DNA of 64,000 bases from Lichina pygmaea (taxonomy: Eukaryota > Ascomycota > Lichinomycetes > Lichinales > Lichinaceae). The stretch lies in the NCBI GenBank assembly GCA_963422465.1, contig OY730170.1:5395171-5459170 (forward strand). The letters are read 5' to 3'. Under the pieces are notes generated by a model. The model saw only the letters and a list, made by a program, of their open reading frames with translations. It ran no database searches and was not told the origin of the DNA. A program made the position numbers and the translations under genes. Below, one piece after another: positions 12,251 to 22,426 of the stretch (within the stretch, counting starts at the first letter, position 1; every line of letters starts with the position of its first letter).

Positions 12251-13750
12251 ATGAGTACCTCAGGAGCAACCAACCCCAACTTCCCAGATGGAAAGATTAG
12301 CGTCGCCAAGCCAGACCTGTTCTACGGCGAAAGAAACAAGGTCAACGACTGGCTCATGCAACTCCAAGTCTACTTTCAATTCCAACCAGAGACAAAGCTG
12401 CCTAAGGAAAAGTGGCCCCTCTTTGCAACCACTTACATGAGAGGTAATGCTTATCGATGGATCAAGCTCTACGTCAACAAACATCTCTCAGGAAACAGAG
12501 ACCACTACAGCACGACAGAATGGATGACGAAATAGACACGATTCAAGGACAAGATCAAAAGGATCCTTGGACTATCTAACAAAGACAAAGTGGCTATATG
12601 AATGATCCAGCACATCAAACAACAACGCTCAGCCGCAGAGTACACCACGCAGTTCAAACAATATTCAGTACTGACTGACTGGGACGACGACGCCCTGATG
12701 GTCATGTACTGACGTGGACTCAAGGAAAACATGAAGGATGAGATCACCTTCGACAGACGAGCAGTCGACACACTGGATGAACTCATCGCACAAGCAATCA
12801 ACATCGACGACAAATTATTCGAGCGAGCGATGGAGAAACACCACGACAGAGGATACAGCCGCCCTGCATGGCATGTGAGCAACCACTACAAGCCGCCTAA
12901 CAAGGCACCGCCACATGACCCATATGGCTATGCACCCATGGAACTGGATGCAGTCCACCACAAGGGAAGGTTCACGAAGGGAAGGAACAACAAGAAGGGG
13001 AAAGCACTGAAGTGCTATGCCTGTGGCAAGCTAGGCCACATGGTGAGAGACTGTTGTTCAAAGAACAAGGTGCACTGACAGCAACTAAATACGCTCGACG
13101 GAGACTGGAATGTCATCAAGCCAGAGGACCCACCAGGAGAGGCTCAGCTATCCCTCAAACAATAGGACAACTACGATCAGATATTGGAAGCAGCCCACCA
13201 ACTGGCAACATCAGGAGGCAAGGACCTACCAGAACAGACAGGTCAGGACAAGGGACAGGAGCTCTTAACCACCTCTGATGGGGACCGAGACAAACCCACA
13301 TCTATCAAAGAAGAAATACCACAAGGAAGCTATGCTTACAGCATAGACCCACGAAACCTACGGCACGGTGAACTACAGTGGAGGTTTTGCACAAAGCACT
13401 ACTGCACCTACCACGAACAACTACGAAGGTACGGAGGACATTCACTCTACTGCGCCACCTGCCACAAGCATTGGGTCAATTGCAAGAAGGATGTGTGTGA
13501 GATCCATCTCTGGGACAAACGCCAACACACCGCATTCCCCGGGCACACACATGATTGGCACGAACACCTCATGTTCCTACAGCAAGGCAACAACCATAAC
13601 TGCTACATCAACAATTGGCAGTACTGCCTCAAGCCTGGATGTGACAAGCATCAGCAAGACAAATTCATGAACAGATTCCTCAGAACTGATGGGAATGGCT
13701 GGACCTATTGCCCAGTCAGTGGAAAAACACTTCGATCAGGAAAAGACTGA
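12251..13750 (+). pseudogene. gag: gag of chromovirus (capsid, zinc knuckle, Cys/His-rich tail)
   Basis: Structural polyprotein in the frame of the ATG at 12251. The retrotransposon-gag region has the PDLFYGERNKVNDWLMQLQ-type start. A CCHC knuckle CYACGKLGHMVRDC follows at about 13013-13054. The same frame then runs through a Cys/His-rich region (13388-13711) with three C-x4-C-x2-H units: CTKHYCTYH, CKKDVCEIH and CLKPGCDKH. Stops in the frame include TAG at 12533, TGA at 13076 and TAG near 13163, so no full-length protein can be made. The frame ends at 13750, overlapping the pro-pol frame by about 40 nt. Confidence 0.85.
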
Positions 13751-16700
13751 ACTCCCTTGTCAAGGGGCGACATCGGGAGCTCAACAACATGACCCCTAGC
13801 AACACAAAGCACCTGCGATTGCCTGTGTCACTACACACCAACACGCCAGTACAGACATACGCACTTGTTGACTCTGGAGCCAGTGGAAACTACATTTCGA
13901 GACAACTTTACAACACCCTCAGCACTGGAAGGAGACGCAAGCAGCAGCCCTATCAGCTCGCGATGGCAAATAGACAGACAGAGCTAGTCTGCCATAAGAC
14001 ACAGCCAATGGAAATAGTTACCGGACACCATGCTGAAAGGATCCACCTTGATATTGTCGAGTTGGCCACTCAGGATATCTATTTGGGGATGCCTTGGCTA
14101 AAGAAGCACAACCCAGTTGTTAACTGGAGGACAGGAGTACTCACGTTTAGGAACTGCACTAACAACACAGCTCGGACCTGTTACCAGCCGTAGAAGGCGT
14201 GGACAGATGAGGGAAGGAGTCCTCAGTGGAACCTCACCGACAGAAAGGATGACTCTCAAGAGAAGAGGTCTGCCTTGACAGGCACACCCCGGAACCAGGT
14301 GGCCAAACAGTCAGAGATGAAGAGAGAGGAAGTTGTTAACTCTCTGGAGATCCCTGAAGAGTACTGACCTGGGTATGATAACCTCTTTCAGGAAGAGACA
14401 ACAACAGCAGTGTTGCCTAAGCACCAACCTTGGGATCATGAGATCAAGTTGCAACCAGGGACAGAGCCAGGATTTGGACCAATTTACCAGTTATCAGAGA
14501 AAGAGCTCTAAGTACTTCGCGAGTACCTGGAGGAAAACCTGAAAAAGGGTTTCATTCGAGAATCTCAATTGCCAGCAGGATACCCGATACTATTTGCACC
14601 AAAGAAAGACAGAAGTCTTCGACTTTGTGTGGATTACAGGAAACTCAACAACATTACCATCAAGAACTGATATCCGTTGCCAAATGCGAACGAATTGCGA
14701 GACAGGATCAGCCAAGCTACAATCTTCACCAAGCTGGACTTGAAAGGAGTATACAACCTGATACGCATGAAAGAAGGAGAAGAATGGAAGACAGCCTTCA
14801 GAACCCGATACGGACACTACAAGTATCTGGTTATGCTATTCGGACTCACGAACACACCAGCAACATGTCAAGCCTTGATCAACAATATTATCAGAGCACA
14901 CCTGGATCAAACAGCTATCACCTACTTGGACAACATTCTTGTCTACTCAAACACACAACAGGAACATACCAAACATGTGAAGGATGTTCTACAATACTTA
15001 CAAGAGGTAGGGCTCAAGCTCAACCTGAAGAAATACAAGTTCAACAAACTAGAAGTTGAATTCCTCAGATACATCATAGAGATTGAAGAGATCAAGATTG
15101 ACTCTGAGAAAATCAAAGCAATTCAGCAATAGCCAACACTAACATCAGTCAAGGAAGTACAAGTCTTCCTAGGATTTGCCAACTTCAACTGACAGTTTAT
15201 TAAGAACTACTCACAGATGGCAACACCACTGACAGAACTCATGAAGAAGAATATGGAGTACTGGTGGACAGAGAGATAACAAAAAGTATTCTAACAGCTC
15301 AAGGATGCTTACACCAAGGAACCAGTTCTCCTCAACTTCAAGACAGGCCAGCCAACACAAATCAAAACAGACGCTTCAGACTAAGTGGTGGGAGCATGTC
15401 TATGCCAACAGGCAGATAGCAAGTGGCACCCAGTTGCTTACTACTCACATAAAATGTCACAAGTGGAACAAAACTATGATATCCACAACAAAGAACTACT
15501 GGCAGTTATCAACACACTTGAACATTGGAGAGTGTATACAGAAAGTAGTTCTGAACTCACTATTCTCACAGACCACAAGAATCTGATAATGTTCACAACA
15601 ACAAAGAAGCTGAACAGATGACAAGTCAGATAGGCTGAACTTCTAGGGCAACACAAGTTCAAGATCTTGTACACCCCCAGACAAGACAATAGGAGAGCAG
15701 ACACACTAAGCTGACAAAAAGACCACATGGAAGATGATGAACACCAAGGAACAATCTTACAGCAGGACCAGCAAGGAAACCTGGTGCCTCAACCACAGAT
15801 CAACAAGCTCACAGCAGAAGACACTGAAGAACTAATAAGGAACTACCACGATAATCCAGTACATAGTCACCCAGAAATCACCAAAACCACAGACTTTATC
15901 CAACAGGCAGAGAACAATGTCATCAACCTCTGACAACATGTTACAAGCTACATCAGCAAGTGTCTACTATGCCAGAAAAACAAACATGGAAGATATAAGC
16001 TATACAGAGAGAGATACCCAAACATAATACCAAGAGGCTCTTGGGAAGACATGTTAATAGACTTCATCACAAAGCTACCCAAGTCCAAAGACCCAGTCAC
16101 AGGAATCACCTACAACTCAATTATGGTGATTGTGGACAGATTCACAAAATACCTAATAGTGGTACTATTCAAGGAAACCCACACAGTAGAGCAGTTGGGA
16201 CACCTCCTACTGGACAGATTGGTCAGGGACTACAGAGTTCCAATCACAGTCATTACTGACAGAGACAAACTCTTCACATCTAACTACTGGAAAATAATCA
16301 GTGCAGCCATGGGAACAAAACCCAAAATGTCTACAGCCTATCACCCACAAACTGACAGCCAGACAGAGCAAGCAAACCAAGTCCTGGAGACTTATTTACA
16401 GCATTACATCAACCAGACCCACAGCAATTAGGTACAATTACTACCAGTGGCACAGCTGGCAATCAACCAGCACAGATCAGACTTAACAAAGGAATCACTA
16501 TTCTTTGCTAATTTTAGACAACACGCAAACATCAGAATGCCAAGCAGAGCTTCACCAAACATGGAGAAAGCACTCCAACATGACAAGCTTCTACAACAAA
16601 CACACACAATGATAAGGTATTACCTTCAAGAGACCTCAGAAAAGATGCAACACCAAATAGACAAAAAATTGAAAATGGTACCTCAGCTGAAGAAGGGGGA

Positions 16701-17067
16701 TAAAGTCTACCTCCTCACAAAAAATTGGAAAGTCAAGAAACTAAGAACAAAGAAACTGGACTATGTCAAGGTCAGACTATTTTCAGTTGAAGAAAGAACC
16801 AGACCAGTCAATGTCAGACTGCGACTACTGAGAGATGCTCGGGTACACCCAAACTTTCACATCTCAATGATTGAATTAGCTGACCAGAGTACACCCTTGC
16901 AGGAAACATTTCATTACTAACCAGAGGAAGAACAGGAATTTAAGGTTGAACAGATCTTGAAGAGAAAAGGTCAGCGATACCTTGTCAAGTGGAAAAACTA
17001 CCCAGACTTGGAAAATACCTGGGAACTACTCAGGAACTTCGCGAACTGCCAGCTCCTCCTGCAGTAG
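13708..17067 (+). pseudogene. pol: pro-pol of chromovirus (PR-RT-RH-IN-chromodomain)
   Basis: One reading frame (the -1 frame relative to gag) carries all enzymes. The aspartic protease has ALVDSGASGNYIS near 13860. Reverse transcriptase (about 14550-15130) has its active site as YLDNILVYS at 14923, where active enzymes have YLDD, so a catalytic Asp is lost. RNase H lies at about 15370-15621. Integrase (about 15790-16700) has the zinc-binding part ending CLLCQKNKHG and core residues in DFITKLPKSKD and VITDRDKLF. A C-terminal chromodomain has [15 protein letters not shown] (about 16921-17060). The frame is interrupted by many TGA/TAG codons; every segment stays in the same frame, so damage is by point mutation. 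Confidence 0.88.
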
Positions 17068-17407
17068 TTCTGGCAGAAGCAGGACTGAACAGCTCAGCCT
17101 GCAGTGCGGACATGTCAATGACTATCACTGACAAGTCTTCACCATCCACCTCCATTTTAGCAACAAGGCACTGGAGCTTCTTCTTTGCTTGACCCTCAGC
17201 ACCCTCAAGAACCTTTCACTTTCAGGACACACAAGTCTGCAGCTCGGCAAGCTGCTCAACAAGAGTATCCCACTTGGCCTCATCAACAGCCAAATCCTCA
17301 CGAAGGCTATCTTGGGTCATGTTCAGCGACTCCTAAGAAAGTGACACACAGGACTTCCCACAACAAGTGTATTCAGCACACTTCAACTTATTGTTGTTGT
17401 CAGATAT
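17030..17407 (-). pseudogene. Antisense ORF in the 3' part of the chromovirus (copy 1)
   Basis: Read against the element, a 126-codon frame runs from ATA (in place of ATG) at 17407 to TGA at 17030. It matches the antisense frame of the telomeric copy (62150-62518). It carries a Cys-rich start (KLKCAEYTCCGKSC) and a Leu/Glu/Lys-rich, coiled-coil-like second half (DTLVEQLAELQ, GQAKKKLQCLV). It is broken by TAG at a former Trp codon and by two TGA codons shared with the other copy. No function is recognised. Confidence 0.45.
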
Positions 17408-17558
17408 TTGGAAGCAGAGCTTGTGGTTCAAAACACAGAAGTCACACAGAGCAAGTGACACAAAGTTATGATCACAGATCTGGGCTGCCAGTTGTTTTCA
17501 GTAAGCAGAGGCATGTGATTTTGCAGACATACTCAAGAATTCATCAGGATGATGAATA

Positions 17559-17574
17559 AAGAAGAGGAGGGTAG
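17559..17574 (+). promoter_or_regulatory. Polypurine tract before 3' LTR
   Basis: AAAGAAGAGGAGGG followed by TAG lies directly before the LTR TG at 17575. This is the expected plus-strand primer site. The other copy has AGAGGAGGGTAG at the same place. Confidence 0.75.
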
Positions 17575-18168
17575 TGTTACAACCCCTGGGATAGGAGCCA
17601 CTTATTTATAGGCAATCAGGCCGCGGGCCAGGTAAGAGGATACTATGGAAGTCAAGTGACCAACCAACAAGGGGTCACGTGACTGTCAAGACATGGGTGG
17701 CTTGACGCAGCATGCATGAAGTATCAAGACAATCTTACCAGTCTTGATGCAGGATGCAGGAAGCATCAAGACAGTCTTACCAGTCTTGACGCAGTGTGCA
17801 TGAAGTATCGAGACAATCTCACCAGTCTTGACGCAGGGTGTATAATATGGTGGGACTGTCAAGACAATCTCACCTGTCTTGACGTCAAGACTGTCAAGAT
17901 AATCTCAATTGTCTCGACAGGCCAGCACTATATAGTCCGGTGATAGTTCCCTTATGGAACGATCGTCTTCAACTCATGTTGTGATCCAGACAACTAGATC
18001 TACTTCAATACAATCTTGTACGAAGCCACTGATCAGGTGTCATCACCACCACGTTCTACTAAACCCCTTCATGCTCCTTGACACTTCTCTCCTGCGAGAA
18101 CCAACCTGCCTTCCACCTCTCGCTCTAATCCTATACTCGGATAGGACAGTACGGTACAGACTGCAACA
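17575..18168 (+). repeat. 3' LTR of chromovirus (594 bp), different U3 from the 5' LTR
   Basis: Starts TGTTACAACCC and ends GACTGCAACA. Its middle repeat (about 17690-17900, unit about 45 bp) is built on ATCAAGACAATCTTACCAG and GTCTTGACGCAG, unrelated to the 51-bp unit of the 5' LTR. It does match the telomeric copy's LTR (61331-61982). From GATAGTTCCCTTATGGAAC to the end it matches the 5' LTR. Confidence 0.9.
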
Positions 18169-20770
18169 TGCATCTCTGAGTCTCTCTGAGCTTCTGCTTA
18201 GCTCAGCTGTTTTATGTTTTTCCCTCCTGGTAGAGACTGAGAGAGAGGGAAAGACATAACTGGGAGGGGTTGTAGAGCTGGAACAGAAGTAGCTGTTGGG
18301 ATCTCATATTTTCCTGGGCGTGTGTTCCATGCTTCTCTTGCCTTCTTGGCTGCTTCCTGGCGTACTGGACAGACACTGGCCCAGGCTGGGTGAGCTCCTC
18401 TGCAGTTGCAGCATTTTGGCTTGAGAAGCTGTTCAGGAACTTGGCAGGCTCTCCTTTCATGCTGGCCTCCACAGGCACCACACACAGCTTTGTTCTTGCA
18501 GAGGCGTGCTTGGTGCCCATAGCCAAAGCACTTGAAACATTGTGCAATAACTGTGTCTGCCAGGAAAGGTTCTGCTTCATGCATCCTGTGCCCCAGCACT
18601 AGCCCACTCTCAATCAAAAGATTGGCTTGTTCAGGGGTAGCCAGATCCAGGTGGAGAGAGGTAACTGGCTTCTTTTGGGCTATAGCCTTCTTAGACCAGT
18701 AGGCTCTCAGGATGGTGATTTGCTTACTCAGAGATGGGTTGCTGCTCTGGATTATCTGGCAGGTTTTCTCCAGATCTTCAGGTTGGATATCTTCTGTTCT
18801 GACTCCATGGATCAGAACTGGAAATCTCTTGGGCTGGATGGTTGCTTTCTTTGTGAAGATAGCTGATATCCAGGCAGGGTTTTTCTCTAGGAAGACTTTA
18901 GTCTCTTGGCTTTCTGTGTTAATAAGGATATCCTCTGAAGGAAGTTTCCTTACTGCTCTGACCTGCTTGTTGTAGGGGCTGGGTAGTCTGTCTTGAAGAG
19001 CCTGGAAAAGCTGGATGTGAGTTCTATTAGCTATGTCAGGTGGCTGGATACCAGGATGTACAAGAACTTCTTTGAGAATTCTTGCAGGTAGAGGGATTTG
19101 TGCTGGAATAGATTTTTGGACAGCCTGGGCATATGATGGCTTGGCTTCTTGTTTGTCCAGCCGCTTGTTGATATTCTCCAGCTCCTGGAAGATTCTGTTG
19201 GTGAGGCCAGTCCACAGTCGTACTATGCCAGAACATAGTGTAGAGTTGGCACCCCCCCACAGGGTCTCTACCACGCTTTCCCACAGTCCCGAGATCTCTT
19301 GCACTCCGCCGTACGTGCTCACCCCTGGGATCCTGCTTCGGAGCGCTGGGTCACCAGCCCAGAGCCCACACTCCAACTGTAGTTTGCTCCCTGAGCTTGT
19401 TGTTTGCAGCCTAAGCCTGCACTCCGTACGAACCGGCATGCGCATCTGTCCTCTCGGGCTATATAGACAGTCTTGTCGTAGGCCCAGGCCCTACCCTCAT
19501 CACTGCCATTATATGCCACACCTCGCAGTTGTTAACTGTTTCACGTTACCTTCGCAGATCTCTCGTACAAAGGCCGACCATGCCTCGCAGGCCTTACGGA
19601 TCCTGCAGGCTGTGCCAGCACCTGCAGGGCTGCCTTTCCAGCCCACTAACCAAGTAGGGAGGAGTTCTCCTTGGTCTGCTGTCGCCTGTGGGGCCCCGGT
19701 TGCACCTGTTGGCCCACTGGATAACCCAGTCCCCTGACCCCAGATTGTGGATTGTACGAAGAGACTTTGTGGCAAGGCCTTAGGCAAAACCATCAAGCCA
19801 GCACTTTGGCTATCACACAGCCCTTAGGCACTGGAGCGGTGATGTCTCCTCGTACGACCACTCTCCTTCTTTAACAGGTGGTCCCTGTTTGATTAACAAC
19901 GCCACGGTGCCAAGGCCACTCCCCCCCTAGCAGATCCTCACGCGTTAGCTGGAGACTCTGCTAGGAGGGTGACATGACGAGAACTCCTCTCGACTACTCC
20001 AGAGGTGCCCTATCAGACGCCTAGACTTCACATCCACCAGCTGTGGGGCTGGCTTCGGGCTGTAGCGTACACGGTAGTCGTCTGTCAGGTGGTTTTCCCC
20101 TCCCAAGCTTGGTCGCAGTTCTCTGTTCTGCTGTAGCTGTTTCACGGGGGCATCCAGGGTGCCTGCGCGACACCTCCGGTGGCCCGTCACTCCGCAACAC
20201 CAGCAGCTCAACCGGTGACTCGATTAGCTCTCGGTGCAGCGACTACGAGCAGCCTGGGAAGCCGCCCGCCATCGACTGCCTCGAGGTTCCCAGCCTGCAC
20301 CACGTGGAGGTTCGAGTCGTTGCAGGCCCACTTACTGCAAGTAGTGTACATACTAGCTTGAAGTCTGCTGCCCAGTCACAGTGTAGCCACACAAGATCAG
20401 CAGGTCACAAGTGAGTAAGCAAGCTCTGTTCACCTATCACAAGCCTCTAAGGTACATACCACTAACAGGTTTCCAAGCTGTAGTTGTACAAACCTTGTCA
20501 GCACCAAGTACCAGCCCAAGTCAAACTTATGACTGAACTATCACCAGTCTATATTACTCAAGGGGTGGGGTACTGACTAAGCCCAGACATACTGTCACAC
20601 ACTGCCATACAGAGTAGGCTAGAGTGGAACCAAGCCAAAAGACTACTATGTCTGGGCTTAGTGCCCAACATCTCTGTACTAGCGATAGATAAGTGTGGCT
20701 GCACCCGCCTGCTTAGTCAGGTGACGAGGCTGACTAAGCGCCCGGTCGGGTGACTAGCTCCTGACACTAG
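18169..20770 (-). mobile_element. LINE (Tad1-like), copy A: 5' region plus ORF1, cut off by the chromovirus
   Basis: Non-LTR retrotransposon read on the minus strand. It has a GC-rich 5' region of about 1.3 kb (19446-20770) and an ORF1. The sequence stops at the chromovirus LTR edge (18168/18169) just after ORF1. No ORF2 (endonuclease/reverse transcriptase) follows, nor is it found beyond the other LTR. Part of its 5' region (about 20165-20325) recurs at 61163-61330. The outer (5') boundary is approximate. A 17-bp inverted repeat (AAGCCCAGACATA at about 20580 and 20647) lies in the outer part. Confidence 0.75.
18198..19445 (-). CDS. LINE ORF1 protein (Gag-like, three CCHC-type knuckles)
   Basis: 415-codon open frame from ATG at 19445. 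This is the nucleic-acid-binding ORF1 protein of a Tad-type LINE, with a coiled-coil-like stretch (FQELENINKRLDKQE), an RRM-like middle (QPKRFPVLIHGVRT region) and a C-terminal run of zinc knuckles: CFKCFGYGHQARLC, CGACGGQHERRAC and CCNCRGAHPAWASVC. Copy B at 58.2-59.5 kb encodes the same protein with many stops. In copy B the frame continues through CAA where copy A has TAA (18198), so the stop here is probably a C-to-T change and ORF1 once ran on. Expression is doubtful because ORF2 is missing. Confidence 0.8.
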   Translation of the reverse strand: MRMPVRTECRLRLQTTSSGSKLQLECGLWAGDPALRSRIPGVSTYGGVQEISGLWESVVETLWGGANSTLCSGIVRLWTGLTNRIFQELENINKRLDKQEAKPSYAQAVQKSIPAQIPLPARILKEVLVHPGIQPPDIANRTHIQLFQALQDRLPSPYNKQVRAVRKLPSEDILINTESQETKVFLEKNPAWISAIFTKKATIQPKRFPVLIHGVRTEDIQPEDLEKTCQIIQSSNPSLSKQITILRAYWSKKAIAQKKPVTSLHLDLATPEQANLLIESGLVLGHRMHEAEPFLADTVIAQCFKCFGYGHQARLCKNKAVCGACGGQHERRACQVPEQLLKPKCCNCRGAHPAWASVCPVRQEAAKKAREAWNTRPGKYEIPTATSVPALQPLPVMSFPLSQSLPGGKNIKQLS

Positions 20771-21323
20771 ATACTTACTATATACATATGTACTGTGGTA
20801 TGTACAGAGTACAGACATACATGAGGTTAAGCTACAGAATTCTTGGAGAGAGCTGGACTGGCAAAAACATAAAGCTGAGAAGAACTTTTGTCAGATTATC
20901 AAAAAAAGCAGTGAATTCTACAAAAGAAACAAGACTTTCTAAAGTAGTTGCCACTCCACTACTCTGAGAATTCTGCAGCCAAACTTCATACATCACAGCT
21001 GTCAAGTACTGCAAGTACTCTGTACGTACCTGTACGTACCTGTACAAGTACTGGCACAACAGGGTACGTAGGGCTAACCAGCAGAAGACTCTCTACTCTG
21101 TATACCCAATCAAGGCTAGCGGTTCGCATTTTTGATCCACCCAGTCCTCCGCCAAAGAAATTTTTTGTCCTCTTGAGCTCAGTCCTCCCTTCACCATCCC
21201 CACAAGTTCCATTACTACGAGCAGCTATAGAGAGTTGTTCTGATACTGTGCGCAATACTCCATTCGGCTTGCTGATCGCTTCAACTTCTTGCGTCTCTGT
21301 AGAACAGTTCCACTCGCCATACA
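20771..21323. other. Intergenic upstream of the RRM gene
   Basis: Contains GTACGTACCTGTAC-type runs at about 21020-21070 and A/T tracts. It must hold the promoter and 5' UTR of the gene starting at 21324. No gene seen. Confidence 0.5.
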
Positions 21324-22426
21324 ATGTACGTCTCTCCGTTACCCACGCCTTTCGAGAATCCTTCGGTCTCGGCGTCGGATAGCTCGTCCTGTTCTGACCA
21401 GTAGGCTACTATACAGGCTCCTCCGAAATACAGCCGTGCGAGTTCTCTCGGCGGGTTCCAGGCGGACCTCGTCGAGCGCCGGAATCCGATCAAGTCCTCA
21501 TCTGGCATACTCCCGGCAGCCTCGCAATGTCTCGGCCGCTGGTTCGTTCTATCAGAAGCGTTTCAACTGGGCAGGCGGTTCTCCAGCGGACGACGCGGCA
21601 GAGGACCATTCGATGGGTACCGACGACATGGAGTCTGGTTCGGGCTGGAAGCGTCCCGGAAACCCCGTCCAGCGCTCTGTCGACCGCAATGCCTTCCCAC
21701 CAAGCAACCAGCTCTACATTGCCAATCTTCTATTCGACTTGACGGAGCAAGATCTCAGCGATAACATGTCTCGTTTCGGACCCATTCAGAGGGTGAAGAT
21801 ACTGTACGATGGGAGCGGCTTGAGCAGAGGGTGCGTACCGTGCTCTCTTTCCCTGTCAACCTGTCCCGAGCCACTTGACAAGTCGGTTCCCCACCACCGA
21901 AACAGCAAGGCAGGAGGGTACAGTTTCCTATAGGCTAAGTTTCACTCGCTCACATGGCTCCGGCAGCACGGGATTCGTCACGTTCGCGGACGTCGAGTCG
22001 GCCACTCGGGCCAAAACCGACATGGACGGTAAACAGTGGCAAGGTCGAACCATCAACGTGCAGTACGCTCGCAGCGACCCTGGTCGCCAAACCAGAACTC
22101 CTCCGGTGCGCTCGCCAACGAGCACCTTATTCATCGGTAACCTCTCCTACGAAATGACCGATTCAGATGTTCACGAACTACTCCAAGGTGTGAACGGCGT
22201 CCGAGAACTTCGTCTGTCGGCCGATCGCCAAACCGGAAAGCTTAGAGGATTCTGCCACGTCGACTTTGAGGACGTCCAGCCCGCACAAGAGGCCTTCAAA
22301 AAGCTGCAAGGTCGAGTCGTCTTCGGCCGGGAAGTCCGTCTCGACTTTTCGGACGCTATGAGCGGACGGAGACGAAACGTCTCGCGCGGAGAGCGAGAGG
22401 CCAACGCAGATGTGTATGGGGAATGA
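21324..22426 (+). CDS. Two-RRM RNA-binding protein, probably mitochondrial
   Basis: Model join(21324..21325, 21417..21830, 21967..22426), 291 aa. The first exon contributes only AT of the start codon: a 91-nt intron (GTACGT donor at 21326, CAG acceptor at 21416) joins AT to G. This gives MLLRNTAVRVLSAGSRRTSS, an Arg/Ser-rich, acid-free N-terminus typical of mitochondrial import. The long frame in exon 2 has no suitable upstream ATG. RRM1 (about 99-175) has LYIANLLF and, after intron 2 (21831-21966), SRGTGFVTF; the splice rebuilds this RNP1 motif. RRM2 (about 190-262) has LFIGNLSY and LRGFCHVDF. The tail is basic. The likely role is mitochondrial RNA binding, inferred from the presequence. Confidence 0.82.

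Larger units (their letters stand above)
11559..18168 (+). mobile_element. Ty3/gypsy chromovirus, decayed, with non-matching LTRs
   Basis: A 6.6-kb LTR retrotransposon in the order 5' LTR, gag, protease, reverse transcriptase, RNase H, integrase, chromodomain, polypurine tract, 3' LTR. The termini are TGTT...AACA. Gag starts only 18 nt after the 5' LTR. No 5-bp target duplication is seen (ACTGC on the left, TGCAT on the right). The coding frames are broken by stop codons. A second, truncated copy lies at 61331-63831 on the other strand. Confidence 0.92.

Noticed and set aside
17185-17559. 124-codon sense frame after pol, open in both chromovirus copies (17185-17559 + and 61998-62372 -)
   Set aside because: Its composition (Gln/His/Pro/Ser-rich) is unlike a folded protein and it lies opposite the antisense frame that has a Cys cluster and coiled-coil-like part. 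I take it as the shadow, though its openness in both copies keeps a small doubt.
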